A stretch of 64,000 nucleotides of DNA from Salipaludibacillus daqingensis (GCF_029891575.1 NZ_JARZHF010000005.1:248001-312000); one strand, 5' to 3'. Positions 19,463-29,737 are shown, counted from the first letter of the stretch. Notes: generated by a model not told the origin, from the letters alone. Made by a program: numbers and translations.

Positions 19463-21607
19463 TCATTCACCATTTAGGTACAAAGCTAAAAGTAACGAAC
19501 GCTGAACCAATTCACTTCTATGGAGTGCTTCTTCTGGCATATACAGTCCTTTACTTGCAGGCGAAAATCCACAAACAACAGTTGTCCCTTTAGGAACTTC
19601 ACCAGCAGCTGAAGATAACAAACTTGATTCCGTGCCAAAAGGTAAATTCCATTTCGAACTTAAGTCGGTTAGTTTCTCTAATAATTCGTTATTTTTTCTT
19701 CGAATAAATGGCGATCGCTCTACTAATTTTTCTATATGTGTTCGCATCCCTTTTGATTGTGATTTAAAAAGTTCTCTCACTGCTTTTTCTGTTTCGACTG
19801 CTAACTTTTCATCTATATACGTGATCGATAACGTGGCATAGACTCGGTGAGGTTTCAAAACAGAGTAACGTTCCGATCGAACATCTTGGATAGAAACAGC
19901 TAATTTCTTTTTACGATTATTAAAATCCTGAAGCTTCTGGGCATTTTGAATGAATGAGTTCAGAACATCAACAGATTTCGTTTCTTTTCCAATTCGAATG
20001 GGGTCTCCTTCAACAATAATGCTAAATTGTTTCGTTCCACGCCGTTGATGAACCACTTTTCCATCCGTAAAACCTGGTTGCAAAACTATGACTTCTGCAG
20101 CTAACTTGGCTGCCTTTTCGACCATGGAGGAACTGTACCGCATTCCCCTTCCTTCATCTGAATAGAAAAGAACGCCTACCTTTTTTTTGCTTAGTAACTT
20201 CTGTTCCTTTAAAGCATTTAAAGCGGAAAGCATTGTGACTATTCCACCACGACTTGACGCTATTCCCTCCCCGTACAACCACTCTTGTTCTGTACGAAAA
20301 GGAATCGGAAATCCTGTTCGCTCACCAGGTACATCGATTGGAACAACAAGTAACGTTCCTCCTTGCATCCCTGCTGCTGTTTCAAAAGCCCAAGCCGATC
20401 GACCATTTGTACATGATTCTAAAGGGTTTAACCCTAATTTATTTAATCGTTCTTCTAATTTTTTTCGAATCCGACTAAGTCCAACGGGGTCTTCAGTCCG
20501 ACTTGAAATGTTTGTCCATGCTTTTAATTCCGTTTCCATTGCGCTTCGTTTCTTCGTTAATTGATTGAAAATACGTACATCTGCTTTTTGCATATGCTCA
20601 TCCGCTGGAACAAGGAAATCAGCTCCAAAATATCGTTCACATGTGACATCAATAATTCTGTTCATGAGATCTTTATAAGATAAACCGATTTTTTCTGCCG
20701 CAAAAACAAATGAACCGTCCGACCCAAGACTAGCCATAGAATTCACTTCTAAAATGTATGGATTACCTTGTTTATCAATTCGAAAATCAACTCTTGCCGT
20801 GTCATAACAATTCAACGCTTTGAACGTTTCAATCGCAAGTTGCTGTATCTTTTCCGCTTCTTCTTCTGTTAAATTAGCTGGGCAAACTTTTTCTACCGTA
20901 CGTCCACTTTTATTCTTTTTATCTTCATACGTAAAAATTTGTGGCCCTTCGCCAAACACAAGTTCGACAGCTGGTAAGGCCTGAACGGGATTATTTCCTA
21001 ATAGGCCGACATTCACTTCGCGTCCTTCAATATATTCTTCTACAAGAGTAGGTGCATGGTATGTCTCATAAATCACTTTCACACCTTCACGGAGCTCCTC
21101 TTCGTTATGAACGATTTTAAGTCCAAAAGATACCGCTTCATCCTTCGGTTTCACAATCAACGGATACGTTAAATCTTCCGTTACTGGCGAATCTGGTGTA
21201 TCTAATACAGTGAACTTTGGCGTTGGCAACCCTCGTTGTAAAAGAATCATTTTCGTTACTACTTTATCAAGAGCTAGCGCATGTGTTTCTGGTCCAGAAC
21301 CGACATAAGGAACACCAAGCATCTCTAACATTCCTGGTACATGCATGTATCTCCCTCTACCTTGAATGCCGTAACTCAAATTGAAAACTAATCCGGGGCG
21401 TTCACCGGAGATTACCGTGGGCATAAATTCTTCAAGCTTTTTAATTAAATTTTTGTCTCCCTCAAATGTCTTTACTTGATGCCCGCCTGATAGTAAGCCT
21501 TCTTTAATCATTTTAATTGTTTCCATTCCGTACTTTTCTCGGTTCTGTGTTCCAAATAGATTGATGACCGCCTGACTTTCACGGTTATAGACCACGGCAA
21601 TTTTCAT
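19463..21607 (-). CDS. ATP-grasp (D-Ala-D-Ala ligase-like) / M20 peptidase-like fusion
   Basis: A 714-residue two-part protein. Residues 1 to about 330 form an ATP-grasp ligase like Ddl, with IVKPKDEAVSFGL, and metal ligands Asp274 in ARVDF, Glu287 and Asn289 in YILEVN. Residues about 345-714 follow the M20 metallopeptidase layout, but its metal and base positions look changed: H-x-D reads PID (423-425), DDKG reads SSRG (451-454), and DEE reads DEG (484-486). The second half is therefore probably not a working zinc peptidase. Start ATG 21607 has AAGGGG upstream. It lies 36 bases after ggt and 10 before the FGase gene. Substrate unknown; amide ligation is inferred. Confidence 0.82.
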   Translation of the reverse strand: MKIAVVYNRESQAVINLFGTQNREKYGMETIKMIKEGLLSGGHQVKTFEGDKNLIKKLEEFMPTVISGERPGLVFNLSYGIQGRGRYMHVPGMLEMLGVPYVGSGPETHALALDKVVTKMILLQRGLPTPKFTVLDTPDSPVTEDLTYPLIVKPKDEAVSFGLKIVHNEEELREGVKVIYETYHAPTLVEEYIEGREVNVGLLGNNPVQALPAVELVFGEGPQIFTYEDKKNKSGRTVEKVCPANLTEEEAEKIQQLAIETFKALNCYDTARVDFRIDKQGNPYILEVNSMASLGSDGSFVFAAEKIGLSYKDLMNRIIDVTCERYFGADFLVPADEHMQKADVRIFNQLTKKRSAMETELKAWTNISSRTEDPVGLSRIRKKLEERLNKLGLNPLESCTNGRSAWAFETAAGMQGGTLLVVPIDVPGERTGFPIPFRTEQEWLYGEGIASSRGGIVTMLSALNALKEQKLLSKKKVGVLFYSDEGRGMRYSSSMVEKAAKLAAEVIVLQPGFTDGKVVHQRRGTKQFSIIVEGDPIRIGKETKSVDVLNSFIQNAQKLQDFNNRKKKLAVSIQDVRSERYSVLKPHRVYATLSITYIDEKLAVETEKAVRELFKSQSKGMRTHIEKLVERSPFIRRKNNELLEKLTDLSSKWNLPFGTESSLLSSAAGEVPKGTTVVCGFSPASKGLYMPEEALHRSELVQRSLLLALYLNGE

Positions 21608-21643
21608 TAATGTTCAACCCCTTTTAATGTTTTTTTCTCTGTC

Positions 21644-23269
21644 TTAGATATTCGTTTCGTTTTCTGATGGACCTAGTGCTGTTCCATCTCGTCTTGGATC
21701 AGCCACTCCTTTATATGGTTCACGCCATTTCATAGGCATTTGTACGCCTTGTACACAGCCTAAGTAAAAGCTGTATGGATCCCTTTTTTTCAGATCAAAT
21801 CCTGAAATTTCTAAAGCTTTATACACGTCTTTTTGAAAACGATCTTTTTCAATCAACAGTTCACCTGTATCAGAAGCGTGAAATCGTGGAGCTGATATGG
21901 CTTCTTCAAGGGACTCTTCTTTATCAACAAGCCTTACAATGACTTGAGCTAGAGTGGTTGAGATCCGGCTGCTACCAGGACTGCCGAGTAAGTAGTGAGG
22001 TTTTCCTTTTTTAAATAACAATACTGGCGCTACACTACTCCAAGGCCTGCCTCCAGGCAACAAATAGTATGGATGTGCCATGTTTTTGTATTCAAATGCA
22101 CTCATGTAGTTGTTATAAAAAAATCCAAGTCCTTTTGCCATCGTTTTACTACCGAAAACAAGTTCAATAGATTGTGTAATACCTACCATATTTCCCTCTT
22201 TATCAACTACAGATAAATGAGTCGTTTCTCCACTTGTTGGTGGAGGCAAAAACGTATCTTTCAAAGCCATGTTATAAATATAATGAATTCGTTTAATGAT
22301 TTCTTTTGCATACCCTTTATCAACTAGCATTTGGCTGACCGATTGCAAATAGTGATCCGGATGCATCGGCATTCTCTCTCGATAATTGAGTGCGAATCGA
22401 AAAGCTAATGCTGATATAACAGCTCCAATTGGCTCATTTGGATCAAGCGTTTCGGGAGGAAACCCTTCTAATGTATTTAGAATTTGAACAAGTACTCGCC
22501 CTGCTCCTGGTGGGGGATACGTATAAATATCGTAATCCCGATACGTACTTTCAAGGACTTCTCGTTCAACGGGAAATGGAATTTGATTCAAATCGAGTTT
22601 TGTGATCCAGCCACCCCTAATTTCCATATCTTTGACAATTGTGTCAGCAATCGATCCTGTGTAAAAATCACGCCAACCTTTTTCAGCCATCGTTCTCATC
22701 GTTTCAGCTAACTCTGGTTGAATGATCATATCTCCAATGTTTTTAAGGTGATTTTTTTCGAAAAAAATTCGCTTAACAGATGAATCCTTTCTAAGATGTT
22801 CCACTTCCTTTTTCATCCGACGATGAATGAGTTCTGTAATTTTAACTCCTTCTTCTGCCGCACGAATGGAAGGTTCCAACGTTACGGCTAAAGGTAACTT
22901 TCCATAAGATTCTTGTAAATAACCGAGGGCAGCTGGTGTCGACGGAACAGTGGATGATTTAAGACCAAACTTTATCGGTTTTTTCGGATTTTTTGCTGGT
23001 TGCAAAGAGTATGGTGCTCGAGAAGAACCATCAAGAGCAAACACTCTTTTCTCATCAGAGAGACGCACAAGAGCCATTGATTGACCACCAATTCCAGAAG
23101 CTTGCGGTTCGGATACACCTAAGCAAAATGCTGCAGCAACTGCTGCGTCAATGGCGTTTCCTCCGCGACGAAGCATTTCTACACCTGCATCTGTCGCTTG
23201 TTTAGAAGCCGTGGAAACCATTCCATAACTTCCTTGTGAAGAAGAAATTTCTCTATGTATTTCACTCAT
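21644..23269 (-). CDS. Gamma-glutamyltransferase family protein
   Basis: A 541-residue Ntn-hydrolase of the gamma-glutamyltranspeptidase family. The nucleophile Thr is in SGETTHLSVVD, where autocleavage would divide the large and small subunits; the small subunit has GSPGSSRIS. GGQSMALV and GGNAIDAAVAA are typical N-terminal signatures. No signal peptide is apparent, so it may be cytoplasmic like YwrD. Start ATG 23269 is 8 bases after GGAG. First gene of a three-gene operon behind a predicted promoter at 23467-23495, with a leader of about 190 bases. It may move or hydrolyse gamma-glutamyl groups handled by the two following enzymes. Confidence 0.9.
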   Translation of the reverse strand: MSEIHREISSSQGSYGMVSTASKQATDAGVEMLRRGGNAIDAAVAAAFCLGVSEPQASGIGGQSMALVRLSDEKRVFALDGSSRAPYSLQPAKNPKKPIKFGLKSSTVPSTPAALGYLQESYGKLPLAVTLEPSIRAAEEGVKITELIHRRMKKEVEHLRKDSSVKRIFFEKNHLKNIGDMIIQPELAETMRTMAEKGWRDFYTGSIADTIVKDMEIRGGWITKLDLNQIPFPVEREVLESTYRDYDIYTYPPPGAGRVLVQILNTLEGFPPETLDPNEPIGAVISALAFRFALNYRERMPMHPDHYLQSVSQMLVDKGYAKEIIKRIHYIYNMALKDTFLPPPTSGETTHLSVVDKEGNMVGITQSIELVFGSKTMAKGLGFFYNNYMSAFEYKNMAHPYYLLPGGRPWSSVAPVLLFKKGKPHYLLGSPGSSRISTTLAQVIVRLVDKEESLEEAISAPRFHASDTGELLIEKDRFQKDVYKALEISGFDLKKRDPYSFYLGCVQGVQMPMKWREPYKGVADPRRDGTALGPSENETNI

Positions 23270-23466
23270 GAAACCCACTCCTAACTGTCAATTAAACTGA
23301 AAATTCCGACTTTTATTGATAATAATTTACTTTCGCGCACTGTTTTATACATTAACGCATGAAAGTAAATGACATGTAAAAAAGCTTTTCCGTGCATAAG
23401 AAAAACTTTGAAGTTACTTGCATGACAGTGCATTTGCACCTTTTTCATAAAAGACTATCTCTTGTA

Positions 23467-23495
23467 ATTATATTCCACGTATAAGTTTTGCACAA
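23467..23495 (-). promoter_or_regulatory. Predicted sigma-A promoter of the ggt operon
   Basis: On the minus strand TTGTGC (23490-23495) and a perfect TATAAT (23467-23472) are separated by 17 bases. Start of transcription would be near 23460, about 190 bases before the ggt start codon. Confidence 0.6.
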
Positions 23496-23597
23496 GAGAA
23501 TATTGCTGACATCAGAGAGGAAAATTCTTCAATCATTCGACAGTTGAAATTGTATCAAAATTTGTTGTGTGCACGAAGCTTTTGTGACCGTCTTTCC

Positions 23598-23818
23598 ACG
23601 CTCCCTTTTCGTGAGAGCGCTCAAAACTAATTTGAAAGCCCATCTCCCTCGTTTGAAAGCGCACCAACCTCGTTCAAGAGCGCTCCAACACATCTTAAAA
23701 GCGCTCCCTTTTCGTGAGAGCGCTCAAAACTAATTTGAAAGCGCACCAACCTCGTTTGAAAGCGCACCAACCTCGTTCAAGAGCGCACCAACACATCTTA
23801 AAAGCGCTCCCTTTTCTG
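23598..23818. repeat. Tandem repeat array C, 21-bp period
   Basis: About ten units with core AGCGC(A/T)CC begin at 23616, 23637, 23658, 23679, 23700, 23719, 23740, 23761, 23782 and 23803: a 21-base period with one 19-base step. A typical unit starts GAAAGCGCACCAACC and ends CTCGTTT. A higher-order duplication repeats about 40 bases (from 23600 and again from 23703). It lies between ggt and the purD terminator. Confidence 0.92.
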
Positions 23819-23822
23819 AACA

Positions 23823-23851
23823 GAAAAAAGAACCCTACAAAATAGGGTTCC
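23823..23851 (-). terminator. Intrinsic terminator of the pur operon
   Basis: Hairpin GAACCCTA / TAGGGTTC followed on the minus strand by six T residues, 8 bases past the purD stop. It ends the 12-gene purine operon. Confidence 0.9.
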
Positions 23852-23858
23852 TCTAAAC

Positions 23859-25130
23859 TCACTTCAGTTGGTGAGCGATATCCTTTCGATAAAAAAGACC
23901 ATTCCACGAATGTTGATTAAGCACGTCATATGTACCATCTAACGCTACTTTAAGGCTTGGGGCCATCGTAGACAACAACAAGACTCTTCCGCCGTTTGTT
24001 TTCCATCCGTCGACTTCGTTTTTATCCTTCACACTTCCTGCATGAAACCAAAGTTGATTTTCCGTATCATTGACATCAGGCAACTGGAATGGGATTCCTT
24101 TTTCATAACTTCCTGGGTAACCTTCCGATGCTAGCACGACGCCTACACACGCTTGATCTGTCCAAGATAACGAAACTTCTTCGCCATCTAGCACTCTTTC
24201 GATCACGTCTACAAGGTCAGACTTTAGCCTCGGCAAAATTACTTGCGTTTCCGGATCACCAAATCGTGCGTTGAATTCAATTACTTTCGGTCCCTTTTCT
24301 GTAATCATTAATCCGCCGTATAAAATACCAGTAAATGGAACACCTTCGGCTACCATCGCTTCTGCCATTGGACGAAGCACCGTTGCTTCCGCTTCTTTTA
24401 GCCAATCCCCGTCTAAATGAGGGACTGGAGAGTAAGCGCCCATGCCTCCAGTGTTTGGTCCAGTATCCCCTTCAAATGCACGTTTATGATCCTGTGCTGT
24501 GACCATTGGAACAACCGTTTTTCCATGCACAAATGCCATATACGATAGCTCTTCTCCTCGAAGACATTCTTCGATGACAACCGATGCCCCAGCATCGCCA
24601 AATTTCTTCGCAGTCATCATTTCATCCAATGCCGTCAGCGCTTCACTTTCTGATTCTGCAACAACGACACCTTTGCCTGCTGCGAGACCATCTGCTTTCA
24701 CAACAATCGGTACTCCAACACGTTTCACATATGCTTTAGCATCAACCAAGTTTGTGAATGACTCATACGTAGCTGTGGGGATCTCATATTTTTTCATGAT
24801 ATCTTTGGCAAACTGTTTGCTTCCTTCAATCTCCGCTGCAGCTTTCGAAGGACCAAACACGGTTAAACCCGCTGCTAGAAAATCATCGACCAACCCTGCG
24901 ACAAGAGGGGCTTCAGGCCCGACCATCGTCAAGGCGACATTCTCCTTTTTAGCCAATGCAATTAAGCCTTCGTGATCGTCCTCACGAATTGCTACCGATC
25001 GACAGCCTTGCTCGTCGTCAATTCCGTCGCTCCCTGGGGCTACCAATACTTCTGTTACACGTTCTGACTGGGCAAACTTCCAGGCCAATGCATGCTCTCG
25101 TCCACCGCCACCAATAACCAATACTTTCAT
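23859..25130 (-). CDS. purD: Phosphoribosylamine-glycine ligase
   Basis: A full-length 423-residue ATP-grasp enzyme with the N-terminal IGGGGREHALAW, the central KADGLAAGKGVVVA glycine-rich ATP loop, GPNTGGMGAYSP and FNARFGDPETQ. It forms glycinamide ribonucleotide, step 2 of de novo purine synthesis. Last gene of the pur operon, as in B. subtilis, 29 bases after purH; ATG 25130 is preceded by GGGGGAGG. A terminator follows directly. Confidence 0.98.
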   Translation of the reverse strand: MKVLVIGGGGREHALAWKFAQSERVTEVLVAPGSDGIDDEQGCRSVAIREDDHEGLIALAKKENVALTMVGPEAPLVAGLVDDFLAAGLTVFGPSKAAAEIEGSKQFAKDIMKKYEIPTATYESFTNLVDAKAYVKRVGVPIVVKADGLAAGKGVVVAESESEALTALDEMMTAKKFGDAGASVVIEECLRGEELSYMAFVHGKTVVPMVTAQDHKRAFEGDTGPNTGGMGAYSPVPHLDGDWLKEAEATVLRPMAEAMVAEGVPFTGILYGGLMITEKGPKVIEFNARFGDPETQVILPRLKSDLVDVIERVLDGEEVSLSWTDQACVGVVLASEGYPGSYEKGIPFQLPDVNDTENQLWFHAGSVKDKNEVDGWKTNGGRVLLLSTMAPSLKVALDGTYDVLNQHSWNGLFYRKDIAHQLK

Positions 25131-25159
25131 AGAGATCCTCCCCCACCCGTTATTAAAAA

Positions 25160-26698
25160 TTAATGCTTAAAGTGTCTTACTCCTGTGAATACCATCGCGA
25201 TACCGTATTCGTTCGCCATATCAATCGATTCTTGATCCCGTTTCGAACCTCCAGGCTGGATAATGGCACGAATGCCCGCTTTGCCTGCTGTTTCTACCGT
25301 GTCACTCATAGGGAAAAACGCGTCTGAAGCCATGACACAACCATCCGCTTTGTCTCCCGCTTGTTCGATGGCAATTTTTGCCGCTCCCACGCGATTCATT
25401 TGTCCAGCACCAATCCCAATCGTCTGATCTTCTTTTGCTAATACAATCGCGTTAGATTTCACGTGTTTAACTACTTTCCAAGCTAATTTAATTTGTTCCA
25501 ATTCACGGTCAGACGGTTTTCGATCCGTCGGAATCGTCACTTCCACATCTTCATAGCTAAGCGTATCGGTCTCTTGCATAAGTGCTCCGCCAGACACAGT
25601 AGTAATTCGCTGTTCTGTCATCTGATTCGTCGCCAGATTCACCGTTAACAAACGAATATTTTTCTTTTGTGTTAACACTTCTAGCGCTTCATCAGAAAAA
25701 CTAGGTGCAATGATTATTTCAAGGAAAATTTCTTTCATTTTCAAGGCTGTTTCTTCGTCCACTTCTTGATTCGTCGCGATAACTCCACCAAAAATCGACA
25801 TTGGATCTGCTTCATATGCCTTCGTATAAGCATCGACCAAGGATTCTCCAAAACCAACGCCACAAGGATTCATATGTTTAATCGCAGCGACTACCGGTGA
25901 ATGAAAGTCACGAATCACAGCCAACGCTGCATCCGCATCGTTGATGTTATTATAAGAAAGCTCTTTTCCGTGAAGCTGTTTCGCATGAGCAATCGACGTC
26001 GGATTTCCTAGTGGGCGCTCGTAGAAAGCAGCTAGCTGGTGAGGATTTTCTCCATAACGTAGCATTTGCTTTAAGTTATATGTAATCGTCATTTTTTCTG
26101 GTGCATCTTCCCCTACTTGTTTCGTTAAGTACTCTCCAATCAACGCATCATAGGCTGCCGTATGGCGAAATGCTTTAGCTGCAAGTTTTCGCTTTCGTTG
26201 GTTCGGTAATTCTCCGTCGAATTCTTTTAATTCTTGCAAAACTACATCATAATCTGCTGAATCGACAATGATTGCCACATCGTTGTGATTTTTTGCAGCA
26301 GATCGAATCATCGAAGGCCCACCAATATCAATGTTTTCAATGGCATCATCAAACGTAGAGTCTGGGTTTTCAATCGTTGACTGGAATGGATATAAATTGA
26401 CGATAACAAAATCAATCAGACCAATCCCTTGTTGTTTCAAGGCAGACATATGCTCTTCGTTTTCTCGCACGCCAAGTAATCCACCGTGAATATTTGGGTG
26501 AAGCGTTTTAACTCGTCCATCCATCATTTCAGGAAATCCTGTCACGTCTTCAATCCCTATAACATCAACACCTGCTTTTTCTAACTCACGCTTCGTTCCT
26601 CCCGTAGAAATGACCTCCACACCCATGTCTACCAACTGCTGAACAAAAGGGACAATCCCCTGTTTATCTGACACACTTACTAACGCTCTTTTCTTCAC
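25160..26698 (-). CDS. purH: Bifunctional AICAR transformylase / IMP cyclohydrolase
   Basis: The 512-residue PurH carries both last activities of IMP synthesis. The MGS-like cyclohydrolase domain lies at about residues 1-145 ([33 protein letters not shown]), and the transformylase domain follows, with KHMNPCGVG and the SDAFFP segment. Start is a GTG at 26698 directly abutting the purN stop. It uses 10-formyl-tetrahydrofolate in the cytoplasm. Both domains look intact. Confidence 0.98.
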   Translation of the reverse strand: MKKRALVSVSDKQGIVPFVQQLVDMGVEVISTGGTKRELEKAGVDVIGIEDVTGFPEMMDGRVKTLHPNIHGGLLGVRENEEHMSALKQQGIGLIDFVIVNLYPFQSTIENPDSTFDDAIENIDIGGPSMIRSAAKNHNDVAIIVDSADYDVVLQELKEFDGELPNQRKRKLAAKAFRHTAAYDALIGEYLTKQVGEDAPEKMTITYNLKQMLRYGENPHQLAAFYERPLGNPTSIAHAKQLHGKELSYNNINDADAALAVIRDFHSPVVAAIKHMNPCGVGFGESLVDAYTKAYEADPMSIFGGVIATNQEVDEETALKMKEIFLEIIIAPSFSDEALEVLTQKKNIRLLTVNLATNQMTEQRITTVSGGALMQETDTLSYEDVEVTIPTDRKPSDRELEQIKLAWKVVKHVKSNAIVLAKEDQTIGIGAGQMNRVGAAKIAIEQAGDKADGCVMASDAFFPMSDTVETAGKAGIRAIIQPGGSKRDQESIDMANEYGIAMVFTGVRHFKH

Positions 26699-27271
26699 TT
26701 AATTCACGCTCCTCTGCCATTGTGAAATCACATTTTGAATTGTTTTCGGATAAAGGATATGCTCTACTGCTTGAATTTTTCGCTGCACATCTTCTTTTGT
26801 ATCCGTCTCTTCTATTCTAACAGGTTCTTGAGCAATAATTGGTCCTGTATCCATTCCGTCATCAACAAAATGAATCGTCACTCCAGATACTTTCACATTT
26901 GCTTCAAACGCTTGCCCAATCGCATCCAGTCCTGGAAAAGCAGGCAATAAAGAAGGGTGAATATTGATAATTCTTCCTTGAAATTCCCTTAACAAGGTTG
27001 GTCCAACAAGTCGCATGTATCCAGCTAATACGAGTAGCTCAATATCTCGTCGTTGAAGTTCCTTCAAGATTTCTTGCTCGAACAAAGCTTTGGACGAGTA
27101 ATCCTTTGCTGTAAAAGAAAATACGTCTACGCGATGCTTTTCCGCTCGTTTTTCAACATACGCTCCGGGTTTATCACAAACAAGAAGTTCAACGGTTGCA
27201 TCAATGTCTGAATCCATAATCGACTGAAAATTGCTGCCACTTCCTGATGCGAAAACTGCTATTTTCACCAT
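26699..27271 (-). CDS. purN: Phosphoribosylglycinamide formyltransferase (folate-dependent)
   Basis: The 190-residue enzyme has the GART signature: FASGSGSNFQ nucleotide loop, INIHPSLLPAFPG with the catalytic Asn-His pair, and VTIHFVDDGMDTGPII with the catalytic Asp. It formylates GAR using 10-formyl-tetrahydrofolate, step 3 of purine synthesis. Its ATG overlaps the purM stop by 7 bases, and its stop touches the purH start, so translation is closely coupled. Confidence 0.98.
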   Translation of the reverse strand: MVKIAVFASGSGSNFQSIMDSDIDATVELLVCDKPGAYVEKRAEKHRVDVFSFTAKDYSSKALFEQEILKELQRRDIELLVLAGYMRLVGPTLLREFQGRIINIHPSLLPAFPGLDAIGQAFEANVKVSGVTIHFVDDGMDTGPIIAQEPVRIEETDTKEDVQRKIQAVEHILYPKTIQNVISQWQRSVN

Positions 27272-28311
27272 CTTTTCAGCGCCCCTTTATAGCTAAGACC
27301 CTCGCCTTCCTTAACAATTCCTATTTCCACAGGAGATTCTCCAGATGAATTCAAGCCGTCCATGACATCAGCGACATTTTCTTTTTTCACGGCTAAAACT
27401 AGACCAATGCCCATGTTAAATGTTTCGAGTAGATCTTCTTCTGTTAATGTGCCTTTTTCTTTCAACCACTGGAATACATGTGGCACGTCCCAGGCGTCTA
27501 ATTGTAATTCTGCGCCTAGACTTTCTGGTAACATACGTGGAACATTTTCCACTAACCCTCCACCTGTTATATGAGCCGCAGCTTGTATAAGATTCGTGCC
27601 TATAAAAGGTTGCAAAGCTTTTACATAAATTCTCGTTGGTGTCATCATCATGTCACCTAATGATTCTTCTTTATCGCCACTTACAACCACGTCTTTCCAT
27701 GTGCATCCTGCATCATTGACAATTTTCCGAACGAGGGAAAATCCATTACTATGAACACCACTAGAAGGAAGGCCAATAAGGACATCTCCTTCTGATACTC
27801 TGGTCGCTCCCCAAAGCTCGCTTTTTTCAGCAGCACCGACAACAAATCCAGCTACATCATATTCCTTTTCATCATAGAGCCCTGGCATTTCTGCTGTTTC
27901 TCCACCGATCAATGCACAACCTGACTGACGGCAGCCTTCTGCTACACCCGATACAATTTGTTCAACTTGTACAGGATCATTTTTGCCAAGGGCTAAATAA
28001 TCTAGGAAAAACAATGGTGATGCGCCTTGAACAATAATATCGTTGACACACATGGCTACTGCATCGATTCCAATCGAGTCATGTTTGTTCATTTCTTGGG
28101 CAATCATAAGTTTCGTTCCAACGCCATCCGTACCAGAAACAAGAACAGGCTCTTTTAAATTCAATTGAGATAAATCAAACATACCGCCGAAGCCACCGAG
28201 ACCACCGATCACTTCTTTTCGTAAGGTCGATTCCACATGTTTTTTCATGCGACGGACACCTTCGTATCCTGCCTCAATATTCACGCCCGCAGATTCATAT
28301 GCTTTAGCCAC
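27265..28311 (-). CDS. purM: Phosphoribosylformylglycinamidine cyclo-ligase (AIR synthetase)
   Basis: The 348-residue protein shows the PurM/PurL superfamily layout, with VSGTDGVGTKL at the ATP site, GGETAEMPG and HITGGGLVENVPRM. It closes FGAM to AIR with ATP. Start is a GTG at 28311 behind AGGGGGG; the alternative would shorten a conserved N-terminus. It sits one base from the purF stop and overlaps purN. Confidence 0.98.
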   Translation of the reverse strand: MAKAYESAGVNIEAGYEGVRRMKKHVESTLRKEVIGGLGGFGGMFDLSQLNLKEPVLVSGTDGVGTKLMIAQEMNKHDSIGIDAVAMCVNDIIVQGASPLFFLDYLALGKNDPVQVEQIVSGVAEGCRQSGCALIGGETAEMPGLYDEKEYDVAGFVVGAAEKSELWGATRVSEGDVLIGLPSSGVHSNGFSLVRKIVNDAGCTWKDVVVSGDKEESLGDMMMTPTRIYVKALQPFIGTNLIQAAAHITGGGLVENVPRMLPESLGAELQLDAWDVPHVFQWLKEKGTLTEEDLLETFNMGIGLVLAVKKENVADVMDGLNSSGESPVEIGIVKEGEGLSYKGALKRW

Positions 28312-28312
28312 G

Positions 28313-29737
28313 TTATTTCCCCCCTAAAACTTTATCATAAGGATGATCTGTTTCTGGATAGATTTCAGTCGGGTACTGACCCGTGAAACAAGCCAAACAC
28401 TGCCCGCAGTTTTCCATTTTATCAGAACGTCCTATACCTTCCATTAAGCCATCCACACTTAAATAGGATAACGAGTCCGCTCCCATTTCGTCACAAATTT
28501 CTTGCTGACTTTTGGTTGACGCAATAAGCTCACCTTTCGTGGACGTATCAATTCCATAAAAACAAGGGTTGATAATCGGTGGTGAACTGATACGAACATG
28601 CACTTCTTTCGCTCCTGCTTCACGAAGTAGTTTAACAATTCGCCTTGCTGTCGTTCCTCTTACGATGGAATCATCAATCATGACGACACGTTTTCCTTCT
28701 ACAACACCTCGAACGGCGGAAAGCTTCATCTTTACCCCTTGTTCACGTAATGCTTGAGAAGGTTGAATGAAAGTACGTCCTACGTAGCGATTTTTGATTA
28801 ACCCTAATTCATAAGGAATTCCCGTTTCTTCAGCAAAACCAATTGCTGCAGAAATACTCGAATCGGGCACACCGGTAACGACGTCAGCTTCGACAGGAAA
28901 CTCTTTGGCTAACTGTTTGCCAAGATTTTTTCGAGCATAATGGACGTTGATTTCTTCCACGTTGCTATCTGGTCGAGCGAAATAAACATATTCCATGGAA
29001 CAAATGGTTCTCTTTGTTGATGGAGAGAACTCTTCAATGTGAAGTCCTTCATCATCAATCGTAATTAACTCTCCTGGTTGAACTTCCCGAACAAATTCAG
29101 CACCTACAATATCAAACGCGCACGTCTCCGAAGAAACAACATAGGCATCTCCCATTTTTCCGATCGATAGAGGACGCAGTCCGTTCGGATCTAGGGCAAC
29201 CATCATGAAATCTTCTACAAGGACAGCAAGAGCATAAGCCCCTTTCACCATCGTTAGTGCATTTTTCACAGAATCTCTTACGTCCGGGTAACCACTTCTC
29301 TTGATAAGATGAGCAATGACTTCTGTATCTGAAGTCGTTTGAAAAATACTGCCTTGATGTTCTAACTGGCGTTTCAACGCTGTCGCATTGACTATATTTC
29401 CATTATGAGCTAATGCTAGACTTCCTGTTTGTGAATTAAACTGCAGTGGCTGACAATTGATGAAGTCGCTATTACCAGCCGTCGTATATCGAACGTGACC
29501 GATCGCTCCGTTTCCTTTTAAACTATCGAGTATGTCAGGATTGAATACTTCATTAACGAGGCCCATCCCTTTATGAATTTTTAGTCTCTCCCGATCCGTC
29601 ACAACAATACCAGCACCTTCTTGACCACGGTGCTGAAGGCTGTGTAATCCATAATAAGTGATGTGAGACGCTTCTTCGTGATTCCAAACTCCAAAAACGC
29701 CGCATTCTTCGTTTAATCCTTTGATTTCAGGTAACAT
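28313..29737 (-). CDS. purF: Glutamine phosphoribosylpyrophosphate amidotransferase
   Basis: The 474-residue first enzyme of the pathway. The start is ATG 29737, 7 bases after GAGGTG, giving an 11-residue propeptide ([11 protein letters not shown]) before the nucleophile Cys12 in CGVFG, as in B. subtilis. The C-terminal PRTase domain has [13 protein letters not shown] for PRPP. Cysteines in ICSMEY, INPCFYG and CGQCLAC fit the ligands of the [4Fe-4S] cluster, which makes the Bacillus enzyme oxygen-sensitive. An in-frame extension of 6 codons upstream is rejected. It overlaps the purL end by 25 bases. Confidence 0.98.
   Translation of the reverse strand: MLPEIKGLNEECGVFGVWNHEEASHITYYGLHSLQHRGQEGAGIVVTDRERLKIHKGMGLVNEVFNPDILDSLKGNGAIGHVRYTTAGNSDFINCQPLQFNSQTGSLALAHNGNIVNATALKRQLEHQGSIFQTTSDTEVIAHLIKRSGYPDVRDSVKNALTMVKGAYALAVLVEDFMMVALDPNGLRPLSIGKMGDAYVVSSETCAFDIVGAEFVREVQPGELITIDDEGLHIEEFSPSTKRTICSMEYVYFARPDSNVEEINVHYARKNLGKQLAKEFPVEADVVTGVPDSSISAAIGFAEETGIPYELGLIKNRYVGRTFIQPSQALREQGVKMKLSAVRGVVEGKRVVMIDDSIVRGTTARRIVKLLREAGAKEVHVRISSPPIINPCFYGIDTSTKGELIASTKSQQEICDEMGADSLSYLSVDGLMEGIGRSDKMENCGQCLACFTGQYPTEIYPETDHPYDKVLGGK

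Noticed and set aside
23695..23907. Minus-strand frame across array C and the purD end
   Set aside because: Arises from the 21-base repeats and overlaps the purD coding end and terminator.
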